A stretch of DNA of 64,000 bases from Raphanus sativus (Eukaryota > Streptophyta > Magnoliopsida > Brassicales > Brassicaceae): NCBI RefSeq assembly GCF_000801105.2, contig NC_079511.1, forward strand, positions 24,366,638-24,430,637, written 5' to 3'. A program made the position numbers and the translations under genes. How positions within the stretch are numbered: the stretch's first letter is position 1; every line of letters starts with the position of its first letter. The notes under the pieces were generated by a model. It was not told the origin of the DNA. It saw nothing but the letters and a program-made list of their open reading frames with translations, and did not search any database. Shown in pieces: positions 21,592 to 34,479 of the stretch.

Positions 21592-22073
21592 TGTAGACAG
21601 TAAAGGCAAGACACAAAAGGTCTGGAAACAAAAGGAGATTGTGGTTTCAGAAACATTAAGTTCTGTTTCTGAAACAGAGCGACAAGATGATCTGGTGGAT
21701 GCAAGAATGGGCTTTGGACACTTGAAGGCTGAGACAAGCTTCACCAAGATGGGCTCGCTGGAGACTATACAAAAGCCCATTCAAATTCACAACAACACAA
21801 CGGCTACAAAGGACGTAAAGCAGAGCAAGGAACAAGACAAACAAAGTGGTCCTGCAACGTACGGAAAGGAGAAGCCAATAGCGTTATAGAATCGGTTCCA
21901 GCTGTTAGGGATCCAATGAAGAAGTAAAGACCAAAGTGACATCTAGGAATCGATCTAGGGTTTTGACACTTTAGTATAAATACTCTTCTCCATTGTAAAG
22001 AAACCTTTAAGCAAAACAGAAATAAAATGAAAAGCTTCAAGTTTATCTTTCTCTAGATTTCTTATTGTTTACA
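21592..22073 (+). repeat. 5' LTR of the second Copia element
   Basis: Begins TGTAGACAG and ends TGTTTACA. It is about 98% identical to 26575-27056 by eye. A TATAAATAC box near 21975 is the likely promoter TATA element. Confidence 0.93.
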
Positions 22074-22085
22074 TGGTATCAGAGC
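22074..22085 (+). other. Primer binding site, initiator tRNA-Met
   Basis: TGGTATCAGAGC directly abuts the 5' LTR. Confidence 0.9.
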
Positions 22086-22106
22086 TCAGTGAGCACATCC
22101 TGAGCT

Positions 22107-25100
22107 ATGGACAACGCTTTAGATCTTTATTCTCAACCCAAACTCAACATCTCAAACTGTGTTACAATCAAACTTACTGAGCGCAACTATATACACTGGA
22201 AGCGACAGTTTGAGTCCTTTCTCTCTGGAGTCGACCTTCTTGGCTTCATCAACAGCTCTTCTCCTGCTCCGGTCCCTGTCATTCATGTTCCTCAGATAGG
22301 AAGAGGTTATCGTGATGTACCAAACCCTGACTATCAGCTTTGGGCCAGATCTGACCAAATAGTCCAAGCTTGGCTAGTAGGGTCTCTTTTAGAAGACATC
22401 CTCAGCGTGGTCTTAGGTGCACAAACCGCACAAGAGGTCTGGACTTCTCTGGGAAATCACTTCAACCGAGTCACCTCCTCTTGTCTGTTAGAGCTCCAAC
22501 GCCGTCTCCAAACTGTCACAAAGTCCGGTAAATCCATGACTGACTATCTAAAGGAAATAAAGGATCTTTGTGACCAACTCAACTCTGTGGGAAGCGCTGT
22601 CACTGAGCAGATGAAAGTCTTTGCGGCTTTACAAGGACTTGGGCGTGAATATGAACCGATAAAGACAAGTATTGAGGGAGCCATGGATTCTCCTCAAGCT
22701 CCTACATATGATGACATCGTTCCTCGTCTCACCGGTTTTGATGACCGTCTCAAGTCTTACGACAGCTCTCAGTCTTCAGTGTCTCCTCACATGGCGTTTC
22801 ATGTGTCCTCTGCTGAACAACCTTACCCTTCTAACCCCAACTACTCTTAACAACTGCCTCATTACACTCAATACAGAGGTCGAGGGGGCAACAACGGGAG
22901 AGCTGGTTATGGCAGAGGAAGAGGATACTCTACTAGAGGTCGTGGTTTTTATCAACAAGTTGCTCCTCCAAACAATCCGTCTCAAGGTGATGCTTCAACT
23001 CGTCCAACTTGCCAGATTTGTGGACGTTTTGGACACAATGCTCTCAAGTGTTACAGGTGCTTTGACATCTCTTATCAGAGCACTGATCAGCCTTCTGCAA
23101 TGGCTGCTCAACATGTTTCTCACGATCCTCCTGCTGCTGGACAAAACTACAATGGGACTGAATGGTATCCTGATACTGCTGCTACAGCTCACGTCACGAA
23201 CTCTCATCAAAACCTGCAGCAATCTCAGCAGTATCATGGAAACGACTCTGTTATGGTAGCAGATGGCAATTTTCTTCCAATCACCCATGTCGGTTCAGTG
23301 CCTCTGCAATCCTCATCAGGTATACTATCACTTAAAGATGTATTGGTTTGCCCTGATATTGCCAAGTCATTGCTCTCTGTGTCAAAGCTTACTGTTGATT
23401 TTCCTTGTGAGTTCACTTTTGACTGTGATGGTGTATATGTTAAGGACAAGCTCACCAAGCAAATCCTGACCCAAGGCAACAGACTTAAAGACCTATATAT
23501 TTTGGAGAACTCATCTTTTACAGCTTTCTACTCGGCGAGGCAAGTGGCTGCCAGTGCTGAGGTGTGGCATAGAAGACTTGGTCATCCAAGTGCTGAGATT
23601 CTGAAACTACTATCAAGAAAACAAGCTATTAGTGTCAATAAAATTATGTCATCGATTTGTCAGTCATGTCAACTTGGCAAAAGCTCTAGGCTGCCTTTCT
23701 CTGATTCTGTTTATGTGTCTAGTAGACCTCTGGAGAGGATTCATTGTGATCTATGGGGTCCCTCTCCAGTTAACTCTGTTCAAGGCTTCAAATATTATGT
23801 CATTTTGGTTGATAATTACTCTCGCTACTGCTGGTTCTATCCTCTGAGACAGAAATCTGATTTTCAACAAATATTTATCATGTGGCAAAATCAAGTAGAG
23901 AAACAACTAGACAAGAAGATCCTTATGTTTCAATGCGATGGAGGTGGTGAATTTATCAACAACAGTTTTGCTGCTCATCTCTCTTCTCATGGCATCAAAC
24001 AGCTGATCTCCTGCCCACACACACCTCAGCAAAATGGCATTGCAGAGAGGAAACATAGACACATAACAGAGCTTGGTATGTCCATGATGTTTGAAGGCAG
24101 AGTTCCTCATAAGTAGTGGGTTGAGGCTTTCTTTACCTCATCCTTCCTCGGCAATCTGTTACCCTCTTCGAAACTGGCAGACAACAAAAGTCCTTATGAA
24201 GCTCTCTTTAACAGAAGACCAGAGTACTCTGCTCTACGAACATTGGGTGCTGCATGTTATCCTTCGCTGCGACCATATGCAGATAACAAGTTCGATCCCA
24301 AATCCCTGCAGTGTGTGTTCTTGGGATACAATGAAAAGTACAAGGGTTACAGATGTCTTCATCCTCCAACTGGGAGAGTCTATATAAATAGACATGTTGT
24401 ATTCGATGAACAAGTGTTCCCTTTTGCTTCTACCTACTCTCATCTGCAGCAACAGAGTTTGACTCCTCTGATCTCTGCTTGGCAACAAGGCTTCAAGACC
24501 ACGACACCTGAACCTGTGCCTCAGGAATCAGCTGGGTCTATACCTACACCTGTTCATCAATACAAATCTCCTGAAGCTGTACTGCAAGTGACACCACTGC
24601 AGGTTATTCCATCCTCAGTCTCTACTCGGTCTGCATCTACATCTACTGTGCCTCCTACTGCTAGAAATGTTCCTGAAAACGTTTCCTCTGACAGAATAAG
24701 AACTGCACAGAGTGTGAGTGAAACATCTGGTATTCGATTTGGTACCTTACACAAGCTATTCTGGACAAACCGACACCTGTGACAGTAACAGTTGAAGAAA
24801 ACAGAGTTGCTAGTAACAGTGTTCTGCAATCTTCGTCAACAAGCAATGTCTCAACTTCAAATGTGTCGGGTCAACTACAACCATCTCCCTCTGTGCAAGA
24901 AACAAGATCGAATCTTCCCACTCTCACAGCTCCGCTCAACCAGTCAACTCATCCTATGATCACAAGATCAAAAGTGGGGACAACAAAACCGAACCCTCGA
25001 TATGTTCTCTTCACTGTCACCACTACACCTACTCCTCCGAGAACTGTCACTGAAGCTCTTAAACATCCTAGTTGGACTGCAGCCATGACTGAGGAGATGG

Positions 25101-26902
25101 TTTCGTTTGATGAGACAGACACCTTCACTCTGGTGCCTTATCAACCAGACATGCATATACTTGGCTGTAAATGGATAAATCGGGTTAAACTGAATGCTGA
25201 TGGGACTGTGAAATGTCTGCGCTCTCGTCTTGTGGTTAAAGGATACGATCAAGAGGACGGGATATATTATCTTGACACTTATAGTCCAGTCGTCAAGTCT
25301 CCAACAATCAGAGCTATTCTTCATCTGGCCACGGTGAATAAATGGGACATAAAACAGTTAGATGTGAAGCATGCTTTCCTCTATGGTGACTTGAAAGAAA
25401 CTGTATATATGCATCAGCCTCCAGGGTTTATCAACTCAGAGAAACCGGGTTATGTCTGCAAATTGAACAAGGCTATCTACGGTTTAAAACAGGCTCCTAG
25501 AGCCTGGTTTAACAGGTTCAGTGATTTTCTGTTGGATTTCGGCTTCATCTGCAGTCTTAGAGATCCATCTTTATTTATCTACAGCCGCAACAACGACATC
25601 ATGCTGCTCCTTCTTTATGTCGATGATATAGCTCTGACTGGCAGCAACAACTCTGTCATCAACAAACTTCTTGAAGCTCTGAACAAGGAGTTTAAAATGA
25701 CAGACTTGGGTCGATTTCATTACTTTCTTGGGCTACAAGCTCAATTTCACTCAGAAGTCCTAAATCAGGAAAAATATGCAGAAGATCTGTTATATATTGC
25801 TGGAATGTCTGACTGCTCGCCTGTCTCTACTCCTCTCCCTGTTCAGCTGCACCGAAATCCCGATGAGACTCCTCTGTTCGCACAGCCTACTTACTTCAGA
25901 AGTTTGGCGGGCAAACTTCAATACCTAACCTTGACAAGACCTGATCTCCAATTTGCAGTCAATTATATATGCCAAAAGATGCATGCTCCGACGGAGAATG
26001 ATTTTCAATTACTAAAGAGAGTTCTCTGGTATCTGAGAGGCACAACAAATCTGGGAATCTCGTTCAGCTCAACTACAAACTCCACAGTCAAGGCGTACAG
26101 TGATAGTGATTGGGGCGGTTGTCCTGACACAAGAAGGTCTACAGGTGGTTTCTGTACATTCTTGGGCTCTAACCTAATCTCCTGGTCGGCTCAGAAACAA
26201 CAATCTGTCTCACGAAGCTCAACAGAGGCCGAGTACAGAACACTCTCAGACACCGCTGCAGAAATAGTCTGGCTCATGAATATCTTGACTGAAATTGGAA
26301 TTCCCATCTCTTCTCCACCTGAATTGTTTTGTGACAACTTATCGGCTGTATATCTCTCTGCTACACCAGTTATGCACAAGAAGTCCAAACACTTTGAGGT
26401 GGATTTTCATTTTGTAAGGGAAAAGGTAGCTCTGGGCAAACTCATCGTTCATCACATTCCTGGAGTTCAGCAATTGGCAGATATTTTTACAAAATCTCTT
26501 CCAGTAAAGACGTTCCAAGAACTCAGGTTCAAACTTGGTGTGGTCGCTTCTCCCACACAAAGTTTGAGGGGGCATGTAGACAGTAAAGGCAAGACACAAA
26601 AGGTCTGGAAACAAAAGGAGATTGTGGTTTCAGAAATATTAAGTTCTGTTTCTGAAACAGAGCGACAAAATGATCTGGTGGATGCAAGAATGGGCTTTAG
26701 ACACTTGAAGGCTGAGACAAGCTTCACCAAGATGGGCTCGCTGGAGACTATACAAAAGCCCATTCAAATTCACAACAACACAACGGCTACAAAGGACGTA
26801 AAGCAGAGCAAGGAACAAGACAAACAAAGTGGTCCTGCAACGTACGGAAAGGAGAAACCAATAGCGTTACAGAATCGGATCCAGCTGTTAGGGATCCAAT
26901 GA
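22107..26902 (+). pseudogene. Copia Gag-Pol with two stops and one frameshift
   Basis: Gag (22107-22850) has LTERNYIHWKRQFESFL and an RLQTVTKSGKSMTDYLKEIK region. It stops at TAA 22848-22850. The same frame continues with an RGRG-rich stretch and the CCHC knuckle CQICGRFGHNALKC. The protease (YPDTAATAHVT) and integrase (HRRLGHPS, CQSCQLGK, CDLWGP, CDGGGEF, NGIAERKHRH) follow from 23100 to a TAG at 24114-24116. The frame resumes to about 24780. A frameshift at about 24690-24780 leads to the intact reverse transcriptase and RNase H (24779-26902), with YVDDIALTG and SSTEAEYRTL. The final codons run into the 3' LTR. It cannot make a full polyprotein but could be mobilised in trans. Confidence 0.92.
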
Positions 26903-27056
26903 AGAAGTGAAGACCAAAGTGACAGCTAGGAATCGATCTAGGGTTTTAACACTTTAGTATAAATACTCTTCTCCATTGTAAAGAAACCTTTAAGCAAAAC
27001 AGAAATAAAATGAAAAGCTTCAAGTTTATCTTTCTCTAGATTTTTTATTGTTTACA
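26575..27056 (+). repeat. 3' LTR of the second Copia element
   Basis: 482 bp, pair of 21592-22073. It is preceded by the polypurine tract and followed by target duplication TCCAA. Confidence 0.93.
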
Positions 27057-27061
27057 TCCAA

Positions 27062-27210
27062 CTCCCTTCCACAACCTGATATCATTTTCTGAAGATAACC
27101 CTTGCAGTCTAATCTTCAGTATTTCTTTCTCAATATCAATCAGGACGTCGGACCATTCTCTATCTCTTTCAAACCTACTAAATGATTTTTATTTTGATTG
27201 TATGCGGGAG
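27062..27210 (-). pseudogene. LINE ORF2 fragment, right piece
   Basis: On the minus strand this reads DVLIDIEKEILKIRLQGL and then SSENDIRLWKG, leading straight into the zinc-binding region at 21586 once the Copia insertion is removed. It resembles the linker before the zf-RVT domain of plant LINEs. Confidence 0.7.
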
Positions 27211-27645
27211 AATACATTATACAACACTATGAAAGCTAAAGGAACGAATAGGTTGGATACATTATAAATATCTCTTTTAGACTTTAGAGCTGTCACTGGC
27301 GCGGAATTGACTCTAATTCTTATAGGTCAACATAAAAATCTCTGTGCTGAGCACCACCGTTATCCGAAATAGAGCATCCTAGTCCTTGTTCTGACGTTTA
27401 TTTCAACAAGGAGGACTCATACGTAAACTGATATGGTCTTTTTCAATAGTACTACTCCATTTCATTAAAAAAAATCTTGTGATCCAAGCAACTTACACAT
27501 TACAAAGGCTAATACCTTTTCAGGAAAATCCATATGCTCCTACGTTAAAGTACATGACTATCTTAAGTTAAAACACTTCAATATGAACAGTAAATTATTA
27601 CAAACAACATAGCTTCAGAATCACAGCACATCACACACTTTCAAT
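27211..27645. other. 3' flank of the 889-codon receptor kinase
   Basis: Likely holds the 3' UTR of the minus-strand kinase ending at 27646. No coding frame, RNA gene or repeat end is recognised. Confidence 0.5.
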
Positions 27646-30600
27646 TTATCTCGCTACAGGGGAGAAATCTGAAGCAGTGGATGGGCTAAACTCCGTAGAA
27701 TTCTTTGTGTACATCTCTTGGCTACCATGTTTCCTTTCAACTTCAAAAGCCAGACACTCATTTAGCTCCATCACCACGTGTGGCATGGTCGGTCTTCGGT
27801 TCGAAGACGGGTTTACACATGCTAGAGCCAACTCGATAACCTTCCAAACACCATTTGCATCATAGTCATCCATAAGTTTGGGGTCAATAATACTCCTGAT
27901 GTCCCCATTTGTGAGTTTGAAACCAACCCAATCTGAAATGTGAGGCTTCACTCGGGTCTTATCAATCACAGGCTGGTTTGTAACCATCTCTAAAAGTACT
28001 ACACCGAAGCTGTAAACATCACTCTTCTCGCTTAGCCAGTTGGTTCTGTAGTACCTGACATATTGTATCAAAGAGAAGTAATGATTACAAATTCACAATT
28101 ATTCGTTTTAAAAAAAACAAAAAAAATGATTGTTTCACTCACTCAGGGTCTAAGTAACCAGGTGTTCCTGCAACGACCGTCATGACTTGAGATTCACCAT
28201 CTATTGGGAAAGATCTAGACAGCCCAAAGTCGGCTAGTTTCGCTTGAAACCGCTCATTCAACAAGATATTAGTCGTTTTCACATCTCTATGAACCATAGG
28301 AGGCCTACATCCATTGTGCAGATACTCCAGACCTGTTACAAATTGTTTTTTTTTTCATGTCAGTTTTGTTTTCAGACAACATAGACACAATTTGTCTTGT
28401 AGTATGTAAAATCAAAATTTTTTCTTCACCTTGTGCTGCCTCTACAGCTATTTGCATTCTGGTTTCCCAGCTTAATACATTGCTACTGCGTTTTCCTGTA
28501 TTGGGTTTTGAATGTTTCAAGTGTTTTAATTGAGGGATGAAATTGGACTGCACCCAGTTTAAAGTCACTAAGTGGAAGTGTTACCTAACATATTCTCCCT
28601 CAGGTCTCCATTTGCCATATATTCATAGATCAAAGCTAATTTATCTCCATCATCACAGTATCCAACTAGTCCAACCAAATGTCTATGGTGAACTCTTAAA
28701 AGAAGCTCCACCTAATAAGGATAACAAAAATGATTGGAGAAACTTAAAATGCCATTAAAAAGACAGAAGACTAGTAACGGATCTGTGCCTTGTTGAAGTA
28801 CCTCTGCTTTGAATTCTTTATACCCTTGCGCTGATGAATGAGAGAGCATCTTCACAGCTACTTGAGTGTCATCCAAGTTTCCGTGATACACTGTTCCAAA
28901 CCCTCCTTTGCCAAGAACTCTCGCAAAGTTATTAGTCATCTTCAGTACCTCTGAATATGTGAACTTGCGTTCCTGTGTCATGATTGATGGGTTGGATGAT
29001 CTTGTCTCAGTATTAGCATTACCAGTGGTGACTGATGATTCCGGTCCTGAAGCTGATGAACCACAAAAGAACTGAGTAAACTCTTACCAGCTTTAGTGAA
29101 CCTACTGTCTCAATCTGGTGATCATACATACCTTCAGGAGATTTCTGTTTTCTCCTTGTGACGACAAAGATGATAGCCACGATTACTAGCAGTGCAAACC
29201 CGCCGGCCACTGACGCAGCAATAGCAACAGCTGTAACATCTTTATTCTTTCTCTTTACTGTCGGAATCTGGTTTCCATCCAAACTGTACACATTAAAAAA
29301 AAAAAGGAATTATAAGTTTGTGAGACAAAAAAAAAGACTTGAAACTGTTTCAGACCCTATTTGAGTCTTACATTAGTGTCAAAGATTTGCTATCAATCCT
29401 TTGCTGAAGAGAGTTTGGAATCACTGAGCCATTGACCTTAGGGTTTCCGCTTAAGTTTCTGCAGATGACAAAGACAGAATCTATCACAACAACATACAAA
29501 GAGAAGAGCAAGCAGGAACCAAGATAAGAATAGTCATTTTTTAGAAACTTACATGAGTGTCAACATCTTCATATCGGCGAAAAACACTGGAATGTCTCCT
29601 GATAGATCATTGTTTGATAAATCTCTGCATGGAGAGGAGAAAATGAAAAGGGTTTGGAAGAGTTAATACTTTATTTACTTGTGTGACAAGCTCAGTTTGC
29701 TTACAGTTCTTTCAACTGTGTTAGCTTGGATATATCAGATGTTATGCTACCAGTCAAATTGCTCCCTGTCAAGTTCCTAACCAAGAATCCAGAAGTTAGA
29801 ACTTGCGAAAACTGAAAGAACCTTGATGTGAACAAGAAGCAACATACAAGGATATGATCCGGGGTGGCTCTGAGTCTGGATAGCTGCAGTCTAAACCTTC
29901 CCACCTATATAACTGAGGAACACAAGGATCACCTTGCCAGCTAGGTCTTTCGCTCAGCTCATAAGTTACTTTGATGTTCATCATAGCAAGAACTTACATC
30001 CATCATCACATTTCAAGAACTCATCTCAGAAACCAGATAAAATTTTCAAAAAAACATATAAAGAAATGAGTTTAAAGAACATGCTTAACTCACCTTCATC
30101 TTGGTCTGTCTCAAGCAGTGTAAGGTCCAAGACTTTATAAATCTCAAGGGCATTGATAAGAGGAGGAAGAGTTGAGTTACTGGTCATGGCAAAAGTGAAA
30201 CTGAAATTCCCATCAGGAGAACTCACAGCTCTTGGATTGAATATAGTTGTTACGCTGAAATTTGGTGGCCTAAAATTGGAATACCATCTTTGGCCACCGT
30301 TATAAGTAATGTTGAACTCTCTTGTCTCATTAGCTTTAAGATTCTGGATCTCAGCGAAATGCATGTATATATATGACTGTGCAGTGGCCTCGTCCAAGGT
30401 CCAATCTATAGTCAGAGGCTGACTCTCATCTACAGGTATAGCTGCAGTTCTTGCCACAACTTGTGGCACATTGTAGAAGTTACTTGTATCAACCGCAAAA
30501 TTGGTAGTTATTACGGAATTGTTTTTATCTATGTATGGAACCCATGTTCGGTCGTTGATATCCTCATCATACCTAGATAGAGCCAAAGAGCCTCCATATT

Positions 30601-31415
30601 TGTTACTTTCAACAAAAAGAACAAAATAACCAATACAAAGACAATACAATTTAAAAAAAAACAAATAAAAAACAAAATGTCAAACCCTTTTCATTACCTA
30701 ACGAACGTTGGCGTGGGTGAAAAGAAAACTCTTGAGACAGCGACCAACGATCCACTTTGCGTGACATAAGTTTCATTGTTCAATGGACGAAGTTCCAGTG
30801 ATGAAATAAACGGTGTTGTGTCCCCTGTCTTGACAAGACAAACTTGAAGACGGTTTTGTGTTAAGACGTGGATCATCTCGTGGATTGAACCATTTGTAAC
30901 TCCTAGGGTCGTAACAGTAGTCCATCTGTTAGGACCGATGTAAAGATCGAAGATTGGAAGTTGATTCAGATCATCATAGTTCCCATAGATAAATGTTCCC
31001 CTGATGAGATACTTGCGGTTGGCTGTGAGGTTGAAGGTGTAACAGTTCCTTTGACCATCAGGAAAGCTTCTCAAGGACCAAGTCTGTTGCTGAAACTGCG
31101 TCGTGTACGCGTCATTGATCTTCTTGGTCACTCCAGTTTCGATGTAATTAAAATCTGATCTGTATGTTATATTCGTTGACTTCTCCACATAGTTCGTCTC
31201 CTTAGGCACCAAACCACAGTCTAAGCTGATGAATCCTGTTCATGATCAAAAGAAACAAAGTGTTTCTCAATCTGCATAGACATCAAGATTCAATGGAAAA
31301 CTGAGGAAAAAATAAAGAAGAAGAGTAAAGAACCTGATTGATCTTGAGCTTGAACCAATTCAAGAATGTCAAACGCTCTGATCAAGAAAGGTAAAAACCA
31401 AAAAAGAAACTTCAT
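27646..31415 (-). CDS. Malectin-like LRR receptor kinase (LRR-I), 889 aa
   Basis: My 13-exon model: 31334-31415, 30698-31235, 30094-30572, 29848-29992, 29705-29776, 29553-29624, 29372-29458, 29132-29283, 28802-29052, 28585-28711, 28430-28495, 28143-28332, 27646-28054. All introns are GT-AG and the 2670 nt close in frame. Residues 1-24 are a signal peptide, and about 28-365 the malectin-like domain. WQGDPC lies near 386. Residues 415-491 hold LRRs on 72-nt exons, and about 508-530 the membrane span. The kinase has GKGGFG (591), VAVK lysine (611), HRD (704) and DFG (724), so it is an RD kinase expected to be active. It is a predicted plasma-membrane receptor; the ligand is unknown. It corresponds in position to the Arabidopsis At1g51890-type cluster. 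No lesion is seen. Confidence 0.93.
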
Positions 31416-32222
31416 TCTTGTTTTGGGGTTGTGTGTTCTGTTTCAAATGTTGTTGTTCATTGCTCTTGATGGGCAAAAAAATGTGATAACAATAGTGTTT
31501 GGTCAATTAAGAGGGCTAAGTCCTCAACATTAGATTATTCAGGTGATTGTAACATTACCCTTACTTGTCTACAAATTCTCTCTATCTTGTGGAAACATTC
31601 AACATTATTAGTATTGGTGGAAGAAAAAAATTTGGGAAATTCAAACGAAAGTAAATAAAGAAACAGAAAGAAACAAAGTGAGAGAGAGTTTCAAGTTGTA
31701 AATAAATAAAGAAAACTAAAAAAAATGAATAAGTCAACTTAGGTATTTCTGATTTGTGACCTCGCCGCTGCGTATATTCCCTGAAAAATTCAAAGCCTGG
31801 ACTTTAGTTAGATACTCCTCCATGTATGAATTATTTATGTTTTAGATTTTGTTATTATATTTAAAAAATAATGGTTTAAAATATTTTTTTTGATGACTTT
31901 GATATTCGGATGTTCCCGGAAAAGATCTGAATAGCACCTAATGACCGTCCACTGAAACATAGTCGGAGGGTCTACCAAAAACATCCAGGTGACCGCCTTT
32001 TTCACTACTCCATATAGACATATGAATAGTGAAATTTTATTAGTAATACTAAAAATAATAGACAAATAATATCTTTATTATTTTTTAATTTACATGAAAT
32101 ATAGTTAAAACATCAAATATTTGTATCTAGATAGAGTATGTACACGAATTTAATCTCATGGTTGTTTTGGTGACTATTTTGTGATGACTGCTCTTGAACA
32201 AATCAATGAAAAAACTTGTTAT
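31416..32222. other. Upstream region of the 889-codon receptor kinase
   Basis: Contains the promoter and 5' UTR of the minus-strand kinase. W-box cores (TTGAC, or GTCAA) occur, for example near 31500 and 31733; these are common binding cores for WRKY factors that often control this family. No other gene is supported. A Copia element bounds it at 32223. Confidence 0.45.
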
Positions 32223-32386
32223 TGTTATGAACCGACTGGTTCAGATGGATGTTTATCCAAAAGATACTTACTGGGCTTTGGCCCATTAGTGGTCCATCTT
32301 GTAACCGGCCCATTAGGGTTTCAGACATTGTAACTCCTTATATAAGGAGCTCATATTCGACATTAATAATATACACATTCACAACA
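32223..32386 (+). repeat. 5' LTR of the third Copia element
   Basis: 164 bp with a CTTATATAAGGAG box near 32337-32349 as likely TATA element. Identical to 37957-38120. Confidence 0.93.
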
Positions 32387-32402
32387 CGTTATCAGCACGA
32401 GT
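32387..32402 (+). other. Atypical primer binding site
   Basis: CGTTATCAGCACGAGT follows the LTR directly. It does not match any tRNA 3' end I know. It is complementary to the anticodon arm of tRNA-Ile(AAU) as I recall that sequence, if the wobble base is inosine. Drosophila copia is known to prime from an internal tRNA half, so an internal primer is plausible, but this is an inference. Confidence 0.55.
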
Positions 32403-33699
32403 TAAGCTCAAAACCCTAGCAAAATTCGTAGGTCACCAAAACCTTAAAAACTAGCCGCATCTTAAAACAGTCATATCTCCCTAACCATAACGACCTAGAC
32501 GGCGAGCCACCTATCATTCTGAATATCTCGACGAGACGAAGCCATCGCCGCTAACCTCGCGAGGATCCGATCTTAGACGCGCCGGCACGCTCTGTTTTAG
32601 TACGCGCCGTCAATTGTTCAAGAACCCTAATTTTGACGCAACTTCAAATAGATCGTTCTCTCAAACCATAACGATCCAGACGACGTGCGACATACCAATT
32701 TGAAGATCTTGAAGAGAAGAATCCATAGCCGCAAACCTCGCATCGATCAGATCTCATATGCCCCGCCAAGCTCTGTTTTAGTGCGCGCCATCAATTGCAC
32801 AAGAACCCTAATTTTGACTCTACTTCAAATCGATCGTTCTCCCAAACCGTAACGATCCAGAAGACGTACGACATATCAATTTGAAGCTATTGAAGAGGAA
32901 AATCCAACGCCGCAGACCTCACCTCAATCCGTGATCAGACGCGTTCTCTACGACAGCTACAAGCCGTGCCGTCAAAATCAGAAATAAACCTAAGGCTGCA
33001 AACTTTTCTCTCTAGTGTTGTTTACAGCCGATTATCTTTGATCTTACTAACTCTTTTTGATAAATTTGTTTAAGGAAAACAAAGGATTCCAGTAAGATCA
33101 ATTGAGGTTAATATTTCCAAAGGAACCAAGGAGAGAATCGAGTTAATCCAAAGGTAAGTCATCAAACCCTAATTTTGATTGATCTGATTTTTATGAAAAA
33201 TGTTTGAAGTTGAGATTAGAACTTTGGAGAACTCGTATACTCTGGTTGATTGAATCATTAGGTTGCTAGATTTGATATAACAAATTTGTTTAATAAACAA
33301 ACCCTAAAGTTCATGAAATTTAAAACTTATAAAACCCCAAACCGAATCGGATTATGAAACTCTTTAAACCATATCCAATTATTAAACCCTAATCTAAACC
33401 GGATTATGAAACTTATAAAAACCAAATCCGAATTGTGAAAACATTAAACCAAATCAGTTTATAAATCCCTAAACCAATCGATAGTATAAACCCTAATTTG
33501 GTTGATAGACCAAATCAAAAATTAGAAAGTTTCCATTTTTAGAAAGTTTCTATTTTTAGAAAGTTTCCATTTTTAAAAAAAGTTTCCTTTTATAGAATTT
33601 TTTTTTCTGGAATTTCCATTTCATAGAATTTTATGGAAAACTTCTCTAAAATTAGATTTTAAAATCAGTTTTATGGAATTGCCATACTCAAAATAGTTT

Positions 33700-34231
33700 T
33701 CGAAATGAAACTATGTGGTGAGGTAGTGACTGATGAAGATATGTTGGAAAAGACATTCTCCACCTTTCACCCTACCAACTTATTATTACTACAACAATAT
33801 AGAGAAATGGGCTTCACTACCTATACATCTCTAATAGCAAGATTTTTGCAAGCTGAGCAAAATAATGAATGCTGATGAACAGTAGTGAAAGAGAGTTTAC
33901 GAGGCCAACTCCATTACCACCAGCTAATGCACTACCAGCCGAAAGGGCTGATCTAGAAACCAACCGTGTCAAGAGAGGATATGGACATGGGGGATGGTCT
34001 AAGTTGTGCAGTAATTGTGAAATGGACAACCATTTGGCTAAGAGATGCAGAACTCCTAAGTATCTAGCTACTCTTTATCAGCAAAGCTTTAAAAGAAAAG
34101 CTAAGATGGTTCGGAAAGATGAAGGAAAATTGTCAAAGATGTTCTCATGGATCATGACAAGTGTGATCGTATGGATCACAAGAAAGGATGATCCAACAAA
34201 GAATAAGAGAATAGATCACCATATGGAGTAA
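33700..34231 (+). pseudogene. Copia Gag remnant
   Basis: The first part reads DEDMLEKTFSTFHPTNLLLL and QQYREMGFTTYTSLIARFLQ, a UBN2-type Gag segment, and ends in two stop codons near 33872. A second frame (33869-34231) holds a zinc knuckle with CX2CX4HX4C spacing (CSNCEMDNHLAKRC) followed by CRTPKYLATLYQ, as in related Copia Gag proteins. It cannot make a full Gag. Confidence 0.75.
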
Positions 34232-34479
34232 GACATGTTGACTCGACATCTAGCCATTAGTGTTCTTACTTAGTTATTTCATACCTTATTATTTTCCTTT
34301 AAACATTATTCACTTTCTTTGGTTGCTATCTTTGAAAGAGTCAATAAATGAAAGATTTTATATCATAAACAAAACGTCCATTCATGTGAATACCCTTATG
34401 ATGTACAGTGGATCAAACCACAGACATCTTAAGACACAAAATCCATGACCAAATATCCTATTGCCTCAAAGGTACACAA

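Larger units (their letters stand above)
21592..27056 (+). mobile_element. Second Copia element, full structure, disabled coding
   Basis: The 482-bp LTRs lie at 21592-22073 and 26575-27056. The target duplication TCCAA lies at 21587-21591 and 27057-27061. The primer site TGGTATCAGAGC (22074-22085) matches initiator tRNA-Met, and the polypurine tract TTTGAGGGGGCA precedes the 3' LTR. The LTRs differ at about ten positions, near 2%, so this insertion is older than the Copia element at 3990-8756. It split a LINE fragment in two. The coding frame is broken by two stops and a frameshift. Confidence 0.95.
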
